Below are positions 8,372 to 14,885 of a DNA stretch of 33,009 nucleotides, in pieces (position 1 is the stretch's first letter; each line of letters starts with the position of its first letter). Origin of the DNA: Hyphomicrobiales bacterium (lineage in GTDB: Bacteria > Pseudomonadota > Alphaproteobacteria > Rhizobiales > Rhizobiaceae); assembly GCA_002400845.2 (NCBI GenBank), contig NVRK02000057.1, forward strand, positions 1-33,009, given 5' to 3'. The translations under genes were made by a program, and so were the position numbers. Under the pieces are notes generated by a model. That model did not search any database. It was given only the letters and a program-made list of their open reading frames with translations, and was not told the DNA's origin.

Positions 8372-8385
8372 TATTGTATACAATA
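8372..8385. promoter_or_regulatory. Perfect palindrome, GntR-type operator candidate
   Basis: TATTGTATACAATA is a perfect 14-bp palindrome, 30 bp upstream of the preferred MFS start. The TTGTATACAA core is typical of sites bound by GntR-family (FadR/FCD type) repressors, judging from memory. A weak promoter candidate (TTGCTT, 17 nt, TAGCGT) lies just before it, so a bound repressor would sit near the transcription start. No GntR gene is in the window. Confidence 0.5.
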
Positions 8386-8415
8386 TTTGCAACGGTTCTT
8401 TCCTGTGGGGACGAT

Positions 8416-9672
8416 TTGGCTGATTCTGAATTCAAAAAAAATTATATGTTGTTCATGTTAACAGCTGCGTTTGCGCTTAATAATCTTGATCGTCAAATTT
8501 TAAATATCGTACTCAATGATATTGGCTTAGAATTTAATCTTACTGATTTTCAACTGGGTTCTTTATCTGGCTTTGCATTTGCCGTGATTTATGCGCTGCT
8601 TGGGTTTCCAATTGCAAAATTCGCAAAGCCTGGAAAACGAAAAGCGATACTGGTTACTGCGATAGCAGTTTGGAGCGGAATGACAATGTTGATGGGGCTA
8701 ACATCAAATTTCATGCAAATATTTTTAGCCCGTGTGGGTGTTGGTATTGGCGAAGCTGGCTGTGTGCCACCTTCTCACTCAATGATAGCGGACGCTTATC
8801 CAAAAGAAAAACGAGCGACATCATTGGCTATTTTTTCCGCGGGTACAAATATTGGAATATTTTTATCCTTTTTAGTTGGCGGTGTTGTTGCAACTCAATT
8901 TGGATGGAGGGCTGCATTTATTGTTGCTGGTTTGCCCGGCTTATTTTTAGGAATAGCGATGTTATTTACATTGCGTGAACCTAAAGCAGAAACTATCCCA
9001 GAGAAACTAGATGCAGTTGATGCGCCAACATATGGTGATGTAATTCGTACTTTGTTTAATGAACCAAGCACACGCCATACAATTATCGGGGCTGCATTGG
9101 TTTCAATGGTAGGTTATGGATCGCTGACATGGCTGGCGACATTTTTGGTTCGCATACACGATATGCAATTATTACAAATTGGGTTGTATTTAGCATTTGT
9201 TGTTGGCGCGCTGGGTGCAATTGCTACATGGGCAGGTGGGTGGTTTGCAGACAAGATTGGTAAAAACAATCCTGATTGGCGTTTGAAATTTGTTGCTGTA
9301 TCAATTTTGTTTGCCAAGCCATTGGCTATAATATTCTATCTAAGTAATGATCTTGTCTTTGCGCTTATCTTCTTAATTTTGCCAGCCGCACTTGGTGCTA
9401 TGTTTTCTGGCCCAAGTTTTTCTCATATTTACACAACGATTGAACCTGCAAAGCGCGCCATGGCAACCGCGATCTTGATGTTTATTTCAAACTTAATTGG
9501 GCTAGGCATTGGTCCGATGTTTGTAGGGTTGGCAAGCGATTTAATGGCATCTACGTATGGCGAAGATTCTTTGCGTTATGCATTGGTCATTATTCAACTT
9601 GTTGGGGTTTGGGCCGCTGTGCATTTTTGGTTGGCTGGGTGTCATGTTAAAAAACAACAAGCGAAAGGCTAA
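8416..9672 (+). CDS. MFS transporter, spinster-like family
   Basis: This 418-aa protein has about 12 membrane segments. Signature segments are ALNNLDRQIL in the first helix, RVGVGIGEAGCVPPSHSMIAD in helix 4-5, and KRATSLAIFSAGTNIG. These are typical of the spinster-type MFS group in proteobacteria. The substrate is unknown. An alternative TTG at 8374 lies inside the palindrome at 8372-8385. The TTG at 8416 follows GTGGGG by 5 nt and fits the family start better. The gene stands alone and is convergent with the CDP-alcohol transferase. Confidence 0.85.
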   Translation: MADSEFKKNYMLFMLTAAFALNNLDRQILNIVLNDIGLEFNLTDFQLGSLSGFAFAVIYALLGFPIAKFAKPGKRKAILVTAIAVWSGMTMLMGLTSNFMQIFLARVGVGIGEAGCVPPSHSMIADAYPKEKRATSLAIFSAGTNIGIFLSFLVGGVVATQFGWRAAFIVAGLPGLFLGIAMLFTLREPKAETIPEKLDAVDAPTYGDVIRTLFNEPSTRHTIIGAALVSMVGYGSLTWLATFLVRIHDMQLLQIGLYLAFVVGALGAIATWAGGWFADKIGKNNPDWRLKFVAVSILFAKPLAIIFYLSNDLVFALIFLILPAALGAMFSGPSFSHIYTTIEPAKRAMATAILMFISNLIGLGIGPMFVGLASDLMASTYGEDSLRYALVIIQLVGVWAAVHFWLAGCHVKKQQAKG

Positions 9673-9703
9673 CAAATTTTGATATTAATGGGTCAGTGCA
9701 ATT

Positions 9704-9739
9704 TCAAACCCTAAACAGTGTTTAATGGTTAGGGTTTGA
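9704..9739. terminator. Long inverted repeat between convergent genes, probable bidirectional terminator
   Basis: TCAAACCCTAA (9704-9714) is perfectly complementary to TTAGGGTTTGA (9729-9739), giving an 11-bp stem with a 14-nt loop. It lies between the 3' ends of the MFS gene and the convergent phosphatidyltransferase gene. There is no strong T-tract on either strand, so efficiency is uncertain. Confidence 0.55.
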
Positions 9740-9765
9740 TTATGATGAATAACACGGAGTTCTTA

Positions 9766-10422
9766 TTATAAGAGTTTCCAAGCGTAGATTGCAGAAATTG
9801 ACAGTGTGTAGACTGCAAGAATAACTACATTAACTGGATTGCCAGATAGCTTAGGCGTTTTGAGTTGAGATACATTCAAAAAAGCTAAGCCCAATCCGCA
9901 AGCGCTAAGTATGATCGAAAAAGTCCAGTGGTCGAACAGCCCTTCGAACAGAAATACAAAAACAAGAAATAGACTGTTATTGTCGATTGCTAACCCTGTG
10001 TATTTAGAACCGTCGGCAAGCCCAAAGGTGCTAAAATAACTTAGTCGTATTGCGCCTGTTACTAGCATTATGAATGCGACGGGAAGAAATGCTGGAGAGA
10101 AATTACCATAGCTGAGAATTAGAATGGCTGGTGTTACAGCGTAACTTACGATGTCTATCAAAACATCAAGCTGTCCGCCAAATTTGCTGTCGTCGCCTGT
10201 CCTTCCTTTCATTCTACGAGCAACTAGACCATCGGCCCAATCAAATGCGACAGCCCAAACCATGCCAATCATTGCGGCAAAATAGATTTCTAGAATAATA
10301 AAATAGATTGCCAGCAGGGTGCAGCCAAGGCCGGCGAGTGAAAAGAGATTTGGAATGTCCCAAATATAAGAAAGAATTGATTTTGAAGCTAAATTTTTGG
10401 ACTCAGTATTTTTAGTTGCCAT
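9766..10422 (-). CDS. CDP-alcohol phosphatidyltransferase family protein
   Basis: This 218-aa integral membrane enzyme has the full family motif: D61-x2-D64-G65-x2-A68-R69, then G82-x3-D86-x3-D90. The aspartates bind the metal and CDP-alcohol substrate. The family joins a CDP-linked alcohol to a second alcohol to make phospholipids or related phosphodiesters; the alcohols cannot be assigned from sequence. The gene is divergent from a glycerol-3-phosphate-type cytidylyltransferase, which could supply a CDP-alcohol. The 202-bp shared intergenic region contains TGAAAACGTTTCA at 10497-10509, a possible but weak operator. Confidence 0.85.
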   Translation of the reverse strand: MATKNTESKNLASKSILSYIWDIPNLFSLAGLGCTLLAIYFIILEIYFAAMIGMVWAVAFDWADGLVARRMKGRTGDDSKFGGQLDVLIDIVSYAVTPAILILSYGNFSPAFLPVAFIMLVTGAIRLSYFSTFGLADGSKYTGLAIDNNSLFLVFVFLFEGLFDHWTFSIILSACGLGLAFLNVSQLKTPKLSGNPVNVVILAVYTLSISAIYAWKLL

Positions 10423-10624
10423 AATGGTGCCTATAATTTATACAGTGATTAATACCCCACTAGCCACGCTAGACGTTGGGTGCGATCTATTTTGTCTGAA
10501 AACGTTTCAAACTCTTTTACCTTCTCAATTTTGCATTTGGGAAAATGGAGTTGTTTATTTGCAGGTCATGTAGAAATTTCTCGATAGCATCGCATAAGAA
10601 GATGATAAAGGATAAAATTAGAGA

Positions 10625-11053
10625 ATGCTTGTTTATACAGTTGGAACATTTGATTTATTACACGTTGGTCACCTTGCACTATTAAACCATTGCAAATCAC
10701 TAGGGGACCGTGTTGCCGTTGGCGTTGCTGCCGATGAAGTTGTTAACCGATATAAACCTAACATTCCTGTTATTCCACTCAAACAACGTGTTGAAATGCT
10801 TGAGGCCATAGGCTGTGTGGACATTGTGCGTCCCTACCATGATCTTGAATATGTTGAAGCTTGTAGAGAGTTGGACGTTGATATTTTTGTTATCGGTGAA
10901 GATTGGGGTAACGCTCCTCACAATTTAGCTGTTGAAGCTTATCTAAAAGAAAATGGCAAAAAGATTGTTCAAATTAGTTATGATCCTCAAACATCTTCTA
11001 GCCAAATAAAACAGACAGTTATTAGCCAGTATAAAGCAAAATTAGCAGCTTAA
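10625..11053 (+). CDS. Cytidylyltransferase-like protein, glycerol-3-phosphate cytidylyltransferase (TagD) type
   Basis: This 142-aa soluble nucleotidyltransferase has the HxGH motif at H13-H16 (HVGH) after GTFDLLHVGH, GEDWGN at 91-96, and TSSSQIK at 123-129, equivalent to the RTxGISTT-type motif. Length and pattern match TagD-like enzymes that make CDP-glycerol from CTP and glycerol 3-phosphate. Ethanolamine-phosphate or another phospho-alcohol is possible. TagD is best known from Gram-positive teichoic acid synthesis; an alphaproteobacterium makes no such polymer, so the product must serve another purpose. It is divergent from the CDP-alcohol phosphatidyltransferase. Confidence 0.8.
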   Translation: MLVYTVGTFDLLHVGHLALLNHCKSLGDRVAVGVAADEVVNRYKPNIPVIPLKQRVEMLEAIGCVDIVRPYHDLEYVEACRELDVDIFVIGEDWGNAPHNLAVEAYLKENGKKIVQISYDPQTSSSQIKQTVISQYKAKLAA

Positions 11054-11112
11054 AGGTCGGTGTAACGCTGTCTTTAGGTGTGATTTTTGGAAATTTTTTA
11101 TTACTATACTAC

Positions 11113-11129
11113 ATTAGAATAGTTCTAAG
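11113..11129. promoter_or_regulatory. Irr box (ICE-like) candidate 1
   Basis: TTAGAA-TAG-TTCTAA (11114-11128) is a perfect 6-3-6 inverted repeat. It matches, from memory, the TTTAGAA-N3-TTCTAAA element recognised by the haem-sensing regulator Irr in Rhizobiales. It lies where the -35 element of the TATAAT at 11141 would be. The gene cluster downstream encodes imelysins, which are iron-regulated in other bacteria. Confidence 0.6.
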
Positions 11130-11138
11130 GTATTGTTC

Positions 11139-11155
11139 TTTATAATGATTCTAAA
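11139..11155. promoter_or_regulatory. Irr box (ICE-like) candidate 2, overlapping a perfect -10 box
   Basis: TTTATAATGATTCTAAA matches the same TTTAGAA-N3-TTCTAAA pattern with a single change (G to T). It contains TATAAT at 11141-11146. Its centre is 26 bp from that of the first site, about two and a half helical turns. Occupancy would directly block RNA polymerase. RirA or another iron regulator is the main alternative. Confidence 0.55.
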
Positions 11156-11257
11156 AGATAACGTTTGACATTTGATCTAATTCAGTCAAAAAACACGTCG
11201 TGCAATAAGCACATCTTTGATGTTTGGGCCTTTAACCCTTCTTATTGGAGTATTGTG

Positions 11258-11410
11258 ATGAAAACGACAATTATGACAGTAATATATGCTGTAGCATTTC
11301 AATTTAAATTTGATTTGCATGCAGAACGATTTGGTTCGTCTGTCGCCCTGTTTTCTAATCAGTTTCCAAAATATTGCCCAATATGCTGCTCAGGCGGCAT
11401 AAGTGTTTAA
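11258..11410 (+). CDS. Possible small leader ORF, 50 aa, unknown
   Basis: The ATG at 11258 follows GGAG by 7 nt and opens a 50-codon frame beginning MKTTIMTVIYAVAFQF. The first half is hydrophobic; the end holds a cysteine cluster, CPICC, before the stop. It lies inside the apparent leader of the iron-linked cluster and ends 18 bp before the next start codon. It may be a real small protein, a regulatory leader peptide or chance. The ribosome site and position are the only support. Confidence 0.3.
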   Translation: MKTTIMTVIYAVAFQFKFDLHAERFGSSVALFSNQFPKYCPICCSGGISV

Positions 11411-11428
11411 AAACTGGAAACAAGATAG

Positions 11429-11932
11429 ATGTTATACCATTCTTCAAATAGTCAATGCCATCCAAATTGTTACTTCGAGCAACCAGCAGAAAAATTGGTT
11501 TTGCAAGGGTATCGTTATTGGACTTATGGCTGGACAAATTTTTCAGAGCCACATTTGGCCAAAGGCTGGGCGCTTCACACAAGGCTAATTGAGAATGAAA
11601 GCCATGCACGTGAAGTGTTGGATGCACTTTCACTCTTTGTAAAAGTTTTAGATAAATGTGCCTCATGCCCACTTAAAGCATTACCAGTAAATACCCACTC
11701 TGTTTCAAGAGATGAGGGCTTGGTTCTTGGACTTATCTCATCAATTCAAAATGGAAATGATGACTTGGCCGAAAAATGCCTTGCTCATTTAACGTGTGCC
11801 TCGCGTTGTGCGGAGGTGGCTGGCGTTGCTGAGCGTTATGCTACGACCCTTCGTTCACTTGACCATAAACTTCAACCAATACCTTCTCAAGCAATTGATG
11901 AGTTGTTGGCGCCATCACTATCAATTCATTAA
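11429..11932 (+). CDS. Cysteine-rich protein of unknown function, first gene of imelysin cluster
   Basis: This 167-aa protein has no signal peptide or membrane segment, so it is probably cytoplasmic. It has seven cysteines in ordered groups: C10-x3-C14, C77-x2-C80 (CASC), and C117-x5-C123-x3-C127. That spacing suggests a metal or Fe-S site, though no known motif is matched. The middle part reads like a helical protein (GWALHTRLIENESHAREVLDAL). GGAAAC lies about 8 nt before the ATG. The gene ends 22 bp before the imelysin gene and lies behind Irr-box-like sites, so it is likely cotranscribed and iron-responsive. I do not recognise a named family. Confidence 0.72.
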   Translation: MLYHSSNSQCHPNCYFEQPAEKLVLQGYRYWTYGWTNFSEPHLAKGWALHTRLIENESHAREVLDALSLFVKVLDKCASCPLKALPVNTHSVSRDEGLVLGLISSIQNGNDDLAEKCLAHLTCASRCAEVAGVAERYATTLRSLDHKLQPIPSQAIDELLAPSLSIH

Positions 11933-11954
11933 AATGATATTTAAAGGAAACGAA

Positions 11955-13229
11955 ATGAAAATTATTTCAAATTTTATGGGTGCTGCTTTAGCAACATCAC
12001 TTCTTGCTGGTGCATCTATGCCAGCATTTGCAGATAATTCTGCGGCGGTAGTAGAAAACTATGCAAATATTGCGCAGGCAAAATTTGAAGATTCTCTTAC
12101 AACTGTAAAAACATTGGATAGCGCGATTGCTACATTTTTAGCGGCGCCTACAGAGGCAAATTTAACAGTGGCTAAATCTGCTTGGCTTGCTTCTCGTGTA
12201 CCTTACCAGCAAACTGAAGTTTACCGTTTTGGTAATGCGATTGTTGATGACTGGGAAGGCCGCGTAAATGCATGGCCGCTTGATGAAGGCCTGATCGATT
12301 ATGTTGATAGTGGCTATGGGACGCAAAGCGATGAGAACGGTCTTTATACAGCTAACGTAATTGCAAATAAGACACTTAAAATTGCTGGTAAAGAGGTTGA
12401 TGCTTCTAAAATTACGCCAGACTTTTTGCAAAATACTTTGCAAGAAGCAGGCGGTTCAGAATCTAACGTTGCAACAGGTTATCACGCGATTGAATTTTTG
12501 CTTTGGGGCCAAGATTTAAACGGTAATGGTGCTGGTAATGGTGCGCGTAAAGCGACTGATTATGACACTAAGAATTGTACAAATGGTAATTGCGATCGCC
12601 GCGGAGAATATCTAGCTGCTGCGTCTAAATTATTGGTTGCGGATCTTGAAGAAATGGTTGGAAATTGGACAACAAAAGGTGCTGCACGTTTAGCACTTTC
12701 CCAAAATGGCATTAAAGGCGGCCTTTCAACCATTCTTACAGGCATGGGTTCATTGTCATATGGCGAACTTGCTGGTGAGCGCATGAAGCTTGGCTTATTG
12801 TTGCATGATCCAGAAGAAGAGCATGATTGTTTCTCAGACAACACACACAACTCACACCTTTATGATGCTGTTGGAATTCAAAATGTTTACCTAGGCAAAT
12901 ATACAAGAATCGATGGTTCTGTGGTTAGTGGGGCATCATTGCTTGATCTTGTTAAAGGAAAAGACGCAAGCGTTGCTAGTGAACTTGAAGCTAAATTGGC
13001 TACAACAATTGCTGCAATGAAAACGATGGTAAAACGCGCTGATAGCGAAGCTTATGACCAAATGATTGGTGAAGGTAATACAGAGGGCAACAAAGTTGTT
13101 CAAGCAGCGATTGATGGTTTGGTTGACCAAACAAAATCAATTGAAAAAGCAATCGCTTCACTTGATCTTGGTGGGATTGAACTTGAAGGTTCAGACAGTT
13201 TAGACAAGCCAAACGCTGTATTTGAGTAA
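11955..13229 (+). CDS. Imelysin family protein (peptidase M75-like, iron-regulated)
   Basis: This 424-aa exported protein has a clear signal peptide (MKIISNFMGA... cleavage after AFA, residue 26). The imelysin signature GxHxxE is present as GYHAIE at residues 175-180, followed by FLLWG. Imelysins (IrpA, ICMP, EfeO-like proteins) are periplasmic or surface proteins linked to iron uptake; peptidase activity is doubtful for most. A polar insert near 188-215 contains two cysteines (NCTNGNC). The frame is open back to 11796, but the ATG at 11955 has AAAGGA 6 nt upstream and begins the signal peptide. Confidence 0.9.
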   Translation: MKIISNFMGAALATSLLAGASMPAFADNSAAVVENYANIAQAKFEDSLTTVKTLDSAIATFLAAPTEANLTVAKSAWLASRVPYQQTEVYRFGNAIVDDWEGRVNAWPLDEGLIDYVDSGYGTQSDENGLYTANVIANKTLKIAGKEVDASKITPDFLQNTLQEAGGSESNVATGYHAIEFLLWGQDLNGNGAGNGARKATDYDTKNCTNGNCDRRGEYLAAASKLLVADLEEMVGNWTTKGAARLALSQNGIKGGLSTILTGMGSLSYGELAGERMKLGLLLHDPEEEHDCFSDNTHNSHLYDAVGIQNVYLGKYTRIDGSVVSGASLLDLVKGKDASVASELEAKLATTIAAMKTMVKRADSEAYDQMIGEGNTEGNKVVQAAIDGLVDQTKSIEKAIASLDLGGIELEGSDSLDKPNAVFE

Positions 13230-13298
13230 TATAAATATTCATTTGAATATATTCGCTTTGGGCTTAAGTCTGGGGACTCTATCTTAGGCCATGGTGAC

Positions 13299-13326
13299 GG
13301 GGAGGCTAATATGCTTCCCCGTTTCT
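13299..13326 (+). terminator. Hairpin with short T-rich tail between imelysin and di-haem genes
   Basis: GGGGAGGC (13299-13306) pairs with GCTTCCCC (13313-13320), one pair being G-U, around the loop TAATAT. It is followed by GTTTCT. It resembles a moderate rho-independent terminator. Genes on both sides point the same way, so it may cause partial termination, making the first imelysin more abundant than the genes after it, or it may protect the upstream mRNA. Confidence 0.5.
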
Positions 13327-13349
13327 ATATATATGTGTAGAAGAAAATT

Positions 13350-14885
13350 ATGAGAAAAATCATACAAAATAAAAACGGTTTATTGTCTTTACTAATAACG
13401 TTGCCCTTAATTTCTGCAATTTCTACCACATCATTTTCGCAGAATATTATTATTCGCGATGATTTATCGCCTAAAGATTTAAAACGCGTTGCAAAAATTA
13501 TTGAGCCTACAAACGATTTTGCTAAAGCTGAAAATTTTGAAAATATGCAGGGCGGCGCTGGTACGACATTGCGAAAGCCAAGCCGTGATTCTTTTTCTCA
13601 ATCTTCAACCAATATCACGTTTAAAGAGGAACGAGACTTTAAGCTGGGCAATGCTCTGTTTAGAAAGTTATGGGTTTCATCGCCAGCGTCTACGAAAGCT
13701 TCTGATGGATTGGGACCACTTTTTAATGCACGCGCTTGCCAGACTTGCCATATTAAAGATGGTCGAGGACATCCGCCTGAAGGCGATTTAGATCAGACCT
13801 CAATGTTCTTTCGTTTGGCAAAAACGCCAGAAACGCAGGAAGAAATAAAGTCTTTAGAAAATTACATCACGACCGTAATACCTGATCCAATATATGGTGG
13901 GCAATTACAAGATGCGGCAGTGCCTGGGCTTGCAGGTGAAGGGCGTATGAAAATTACATACGCTGAAAAGAAAATTAAATATGTAGATGGTTCTACAGCT
14001 ACATTAAGGGCCCCTAGTTATGAAGCAGTTAATTTGGCTTATGGTCCATTAAACGCAAAGACAACATTATCACCGCGCGTGACACCACAAATGATTGGCC
14101 TTGGTTTGTTAGAGGCAATTCACGAATCTGATCTTCGCGCGCTTGCCGATGAAGATGATAAAAACGGAGATGGTATTTCTGGCAAGCTTGCCATTGTGCG
14201 AGATAATGCAGGTAAAAAAACGGTTGGTCGATTTGGCTGGAAAGCAACCAATGCCTCCATTCGACAACAAAGCGCTGGTGCATTTTCTGGCGACATAGGT
14301 ATCTCCAGTCCGGATGTTCCGGGTAATTATGGCGACTGTACAAAGTATCAAAAAGCGTGTTTGAACATGCCACATGGGGAACAAGCTAAACTTGGAATTG
14401 GGGAAGCGCCTGAGGAAGTTTTGTCACTGGTTACCTTTTATTCTCAAAATTTGGCAGTTCCTATTAGAAGGAATTCAGAAGACGTAAATGTGTTAAGAGG
14501 CAAGAAGCACTTTTATGAGCTTGGCTGTATATCGTGTCATACACCAAAATTTGTTACGTCTCGAAAGGCTGGTAATAAAGCGCAACGTTTCCAGTTGATC
14601 TGGCCATATACCGATTTGTTATTGCACGATATGGGCGATGGTTTGGCTGACGGACAAGCCGTTGGCGTTGCAAACGGCAAAGAATGGCGCACGCCTCCCT
14701 TATGGGGGATTGGTCTTACGAAAACAGTAAGTGGACACACATTTTATTTGCACGATGGTAGGGCGCGTAACTTGACCGAAGCCATATTGTGGCATGGCGG
14801 TGAAGCAGAAAATTCAATGCAAGGTTTTAGCGCACTAAACAAAGAAGCTCGTGAGAATCTTGTGCAATTTTTAAGGTCGTTATAA
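13350..14885 (+). CDS. Di-haem oxidoreductase family protein (DUF1111, 'thiol oxidoreductase')
   Basis: This 511-aa exported protein has an N-terminal signal peptide (to about residue 31) and two c-type haem motifs: CQTCH at 130-134 and CISCH at 393-397. The conserved GRFGWKA lies at 293-299, and a calcium-loop-like stretch DEDDKNGDGISG is at 267-278. The family is related to di-haem cytochrome c peroxidases; its substrate is unproven. Together with imelysins it is found in iron-regulated clusters in other proteobacteria. The stop codon overlaps the next gene's ATG by one base (TAATG). Confidence 0.9.
   Translation: MRKIIQNKNGLLSLLITLPLISAISTTSFSQNIIIRDDLSPKDLKRVAKIIEPTNDFAKAENFENMQGGAGTTLRKPSRDSFSQSSTNITFKEERDFKLGNALFRKLWVSSPASTKASDGLGPLFNARACQTCHIKDGRGHPPEGDLDQTSMFFRLAKTPETQEEIKSLENYITTVIPDPIYGGQLQDAAVPGLAGEGRMKITYAEKKIKYVDGSTATLRAPSYEAVNLAYGPLNAKTTLSPRVTPQMIGLGLLEAIHESDLRALADEDDKNGDGISGKLAIVRDNAGKKTVGRFGWKATNASIRQQSAGAFSGDIGISSPDVPGNYGDCTKYQKACLNMPHGEQAKLGIGEAPEEVLSLVTFYSQNLAVPIRRNSEDVNVLRGKKHFYELGCISCHTPKFVTSRKAGNKAQRFQLIWPYTDLLLHDMGDGLADGQAVGVANGKEWRTPPLWGIGLTKTVSGHTFYLHDGRARNLTEAILWHGGEAENSMQGFSALNKEARENLVQFLRSL

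Larger units (their letters stand above)
11054..11428. other. Intergenic region: iron-type promoter and long leader of the imelysin cluster
   Basis: This 375-bp region between the cytidylyltransferase and the cysteine-rich gene carries two Irr-box-like inverted repeats around a perfect TATAAT at 11141-11146. About 275 nt of probable untranslated leader follows. Within the leader are two small hairpin candidates, GTGC-aataa-GCAC and ACATC-ttt-GATGT, near 11200-11230. There is also a 50-codon ORF with a ribosome site at 11258-11410. Confidence 0.5.

Noticed and set aside
10497..10509. TGAAAACGTTTCA as a LacI-family operator
   Set aside because: The symmetry is off-centre around CG, no LacI-type gene is near, and a single short match in AT-rich DNA is weak.
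11355..11672. 105-codon minus-strand frame across the start of the cysteine-rich gene
   Set aside because: It has no ribosome site and conflicts with the plus-strand gene, which has a ribosome site, ordered cysteines and operon context.
11796..11954. Upstream extension of the first imelysin
   Set aside because: It would bury the signal peptide inside the protein and overlap the preceding gene; the ATG at 11955 has a strong ribosome site.
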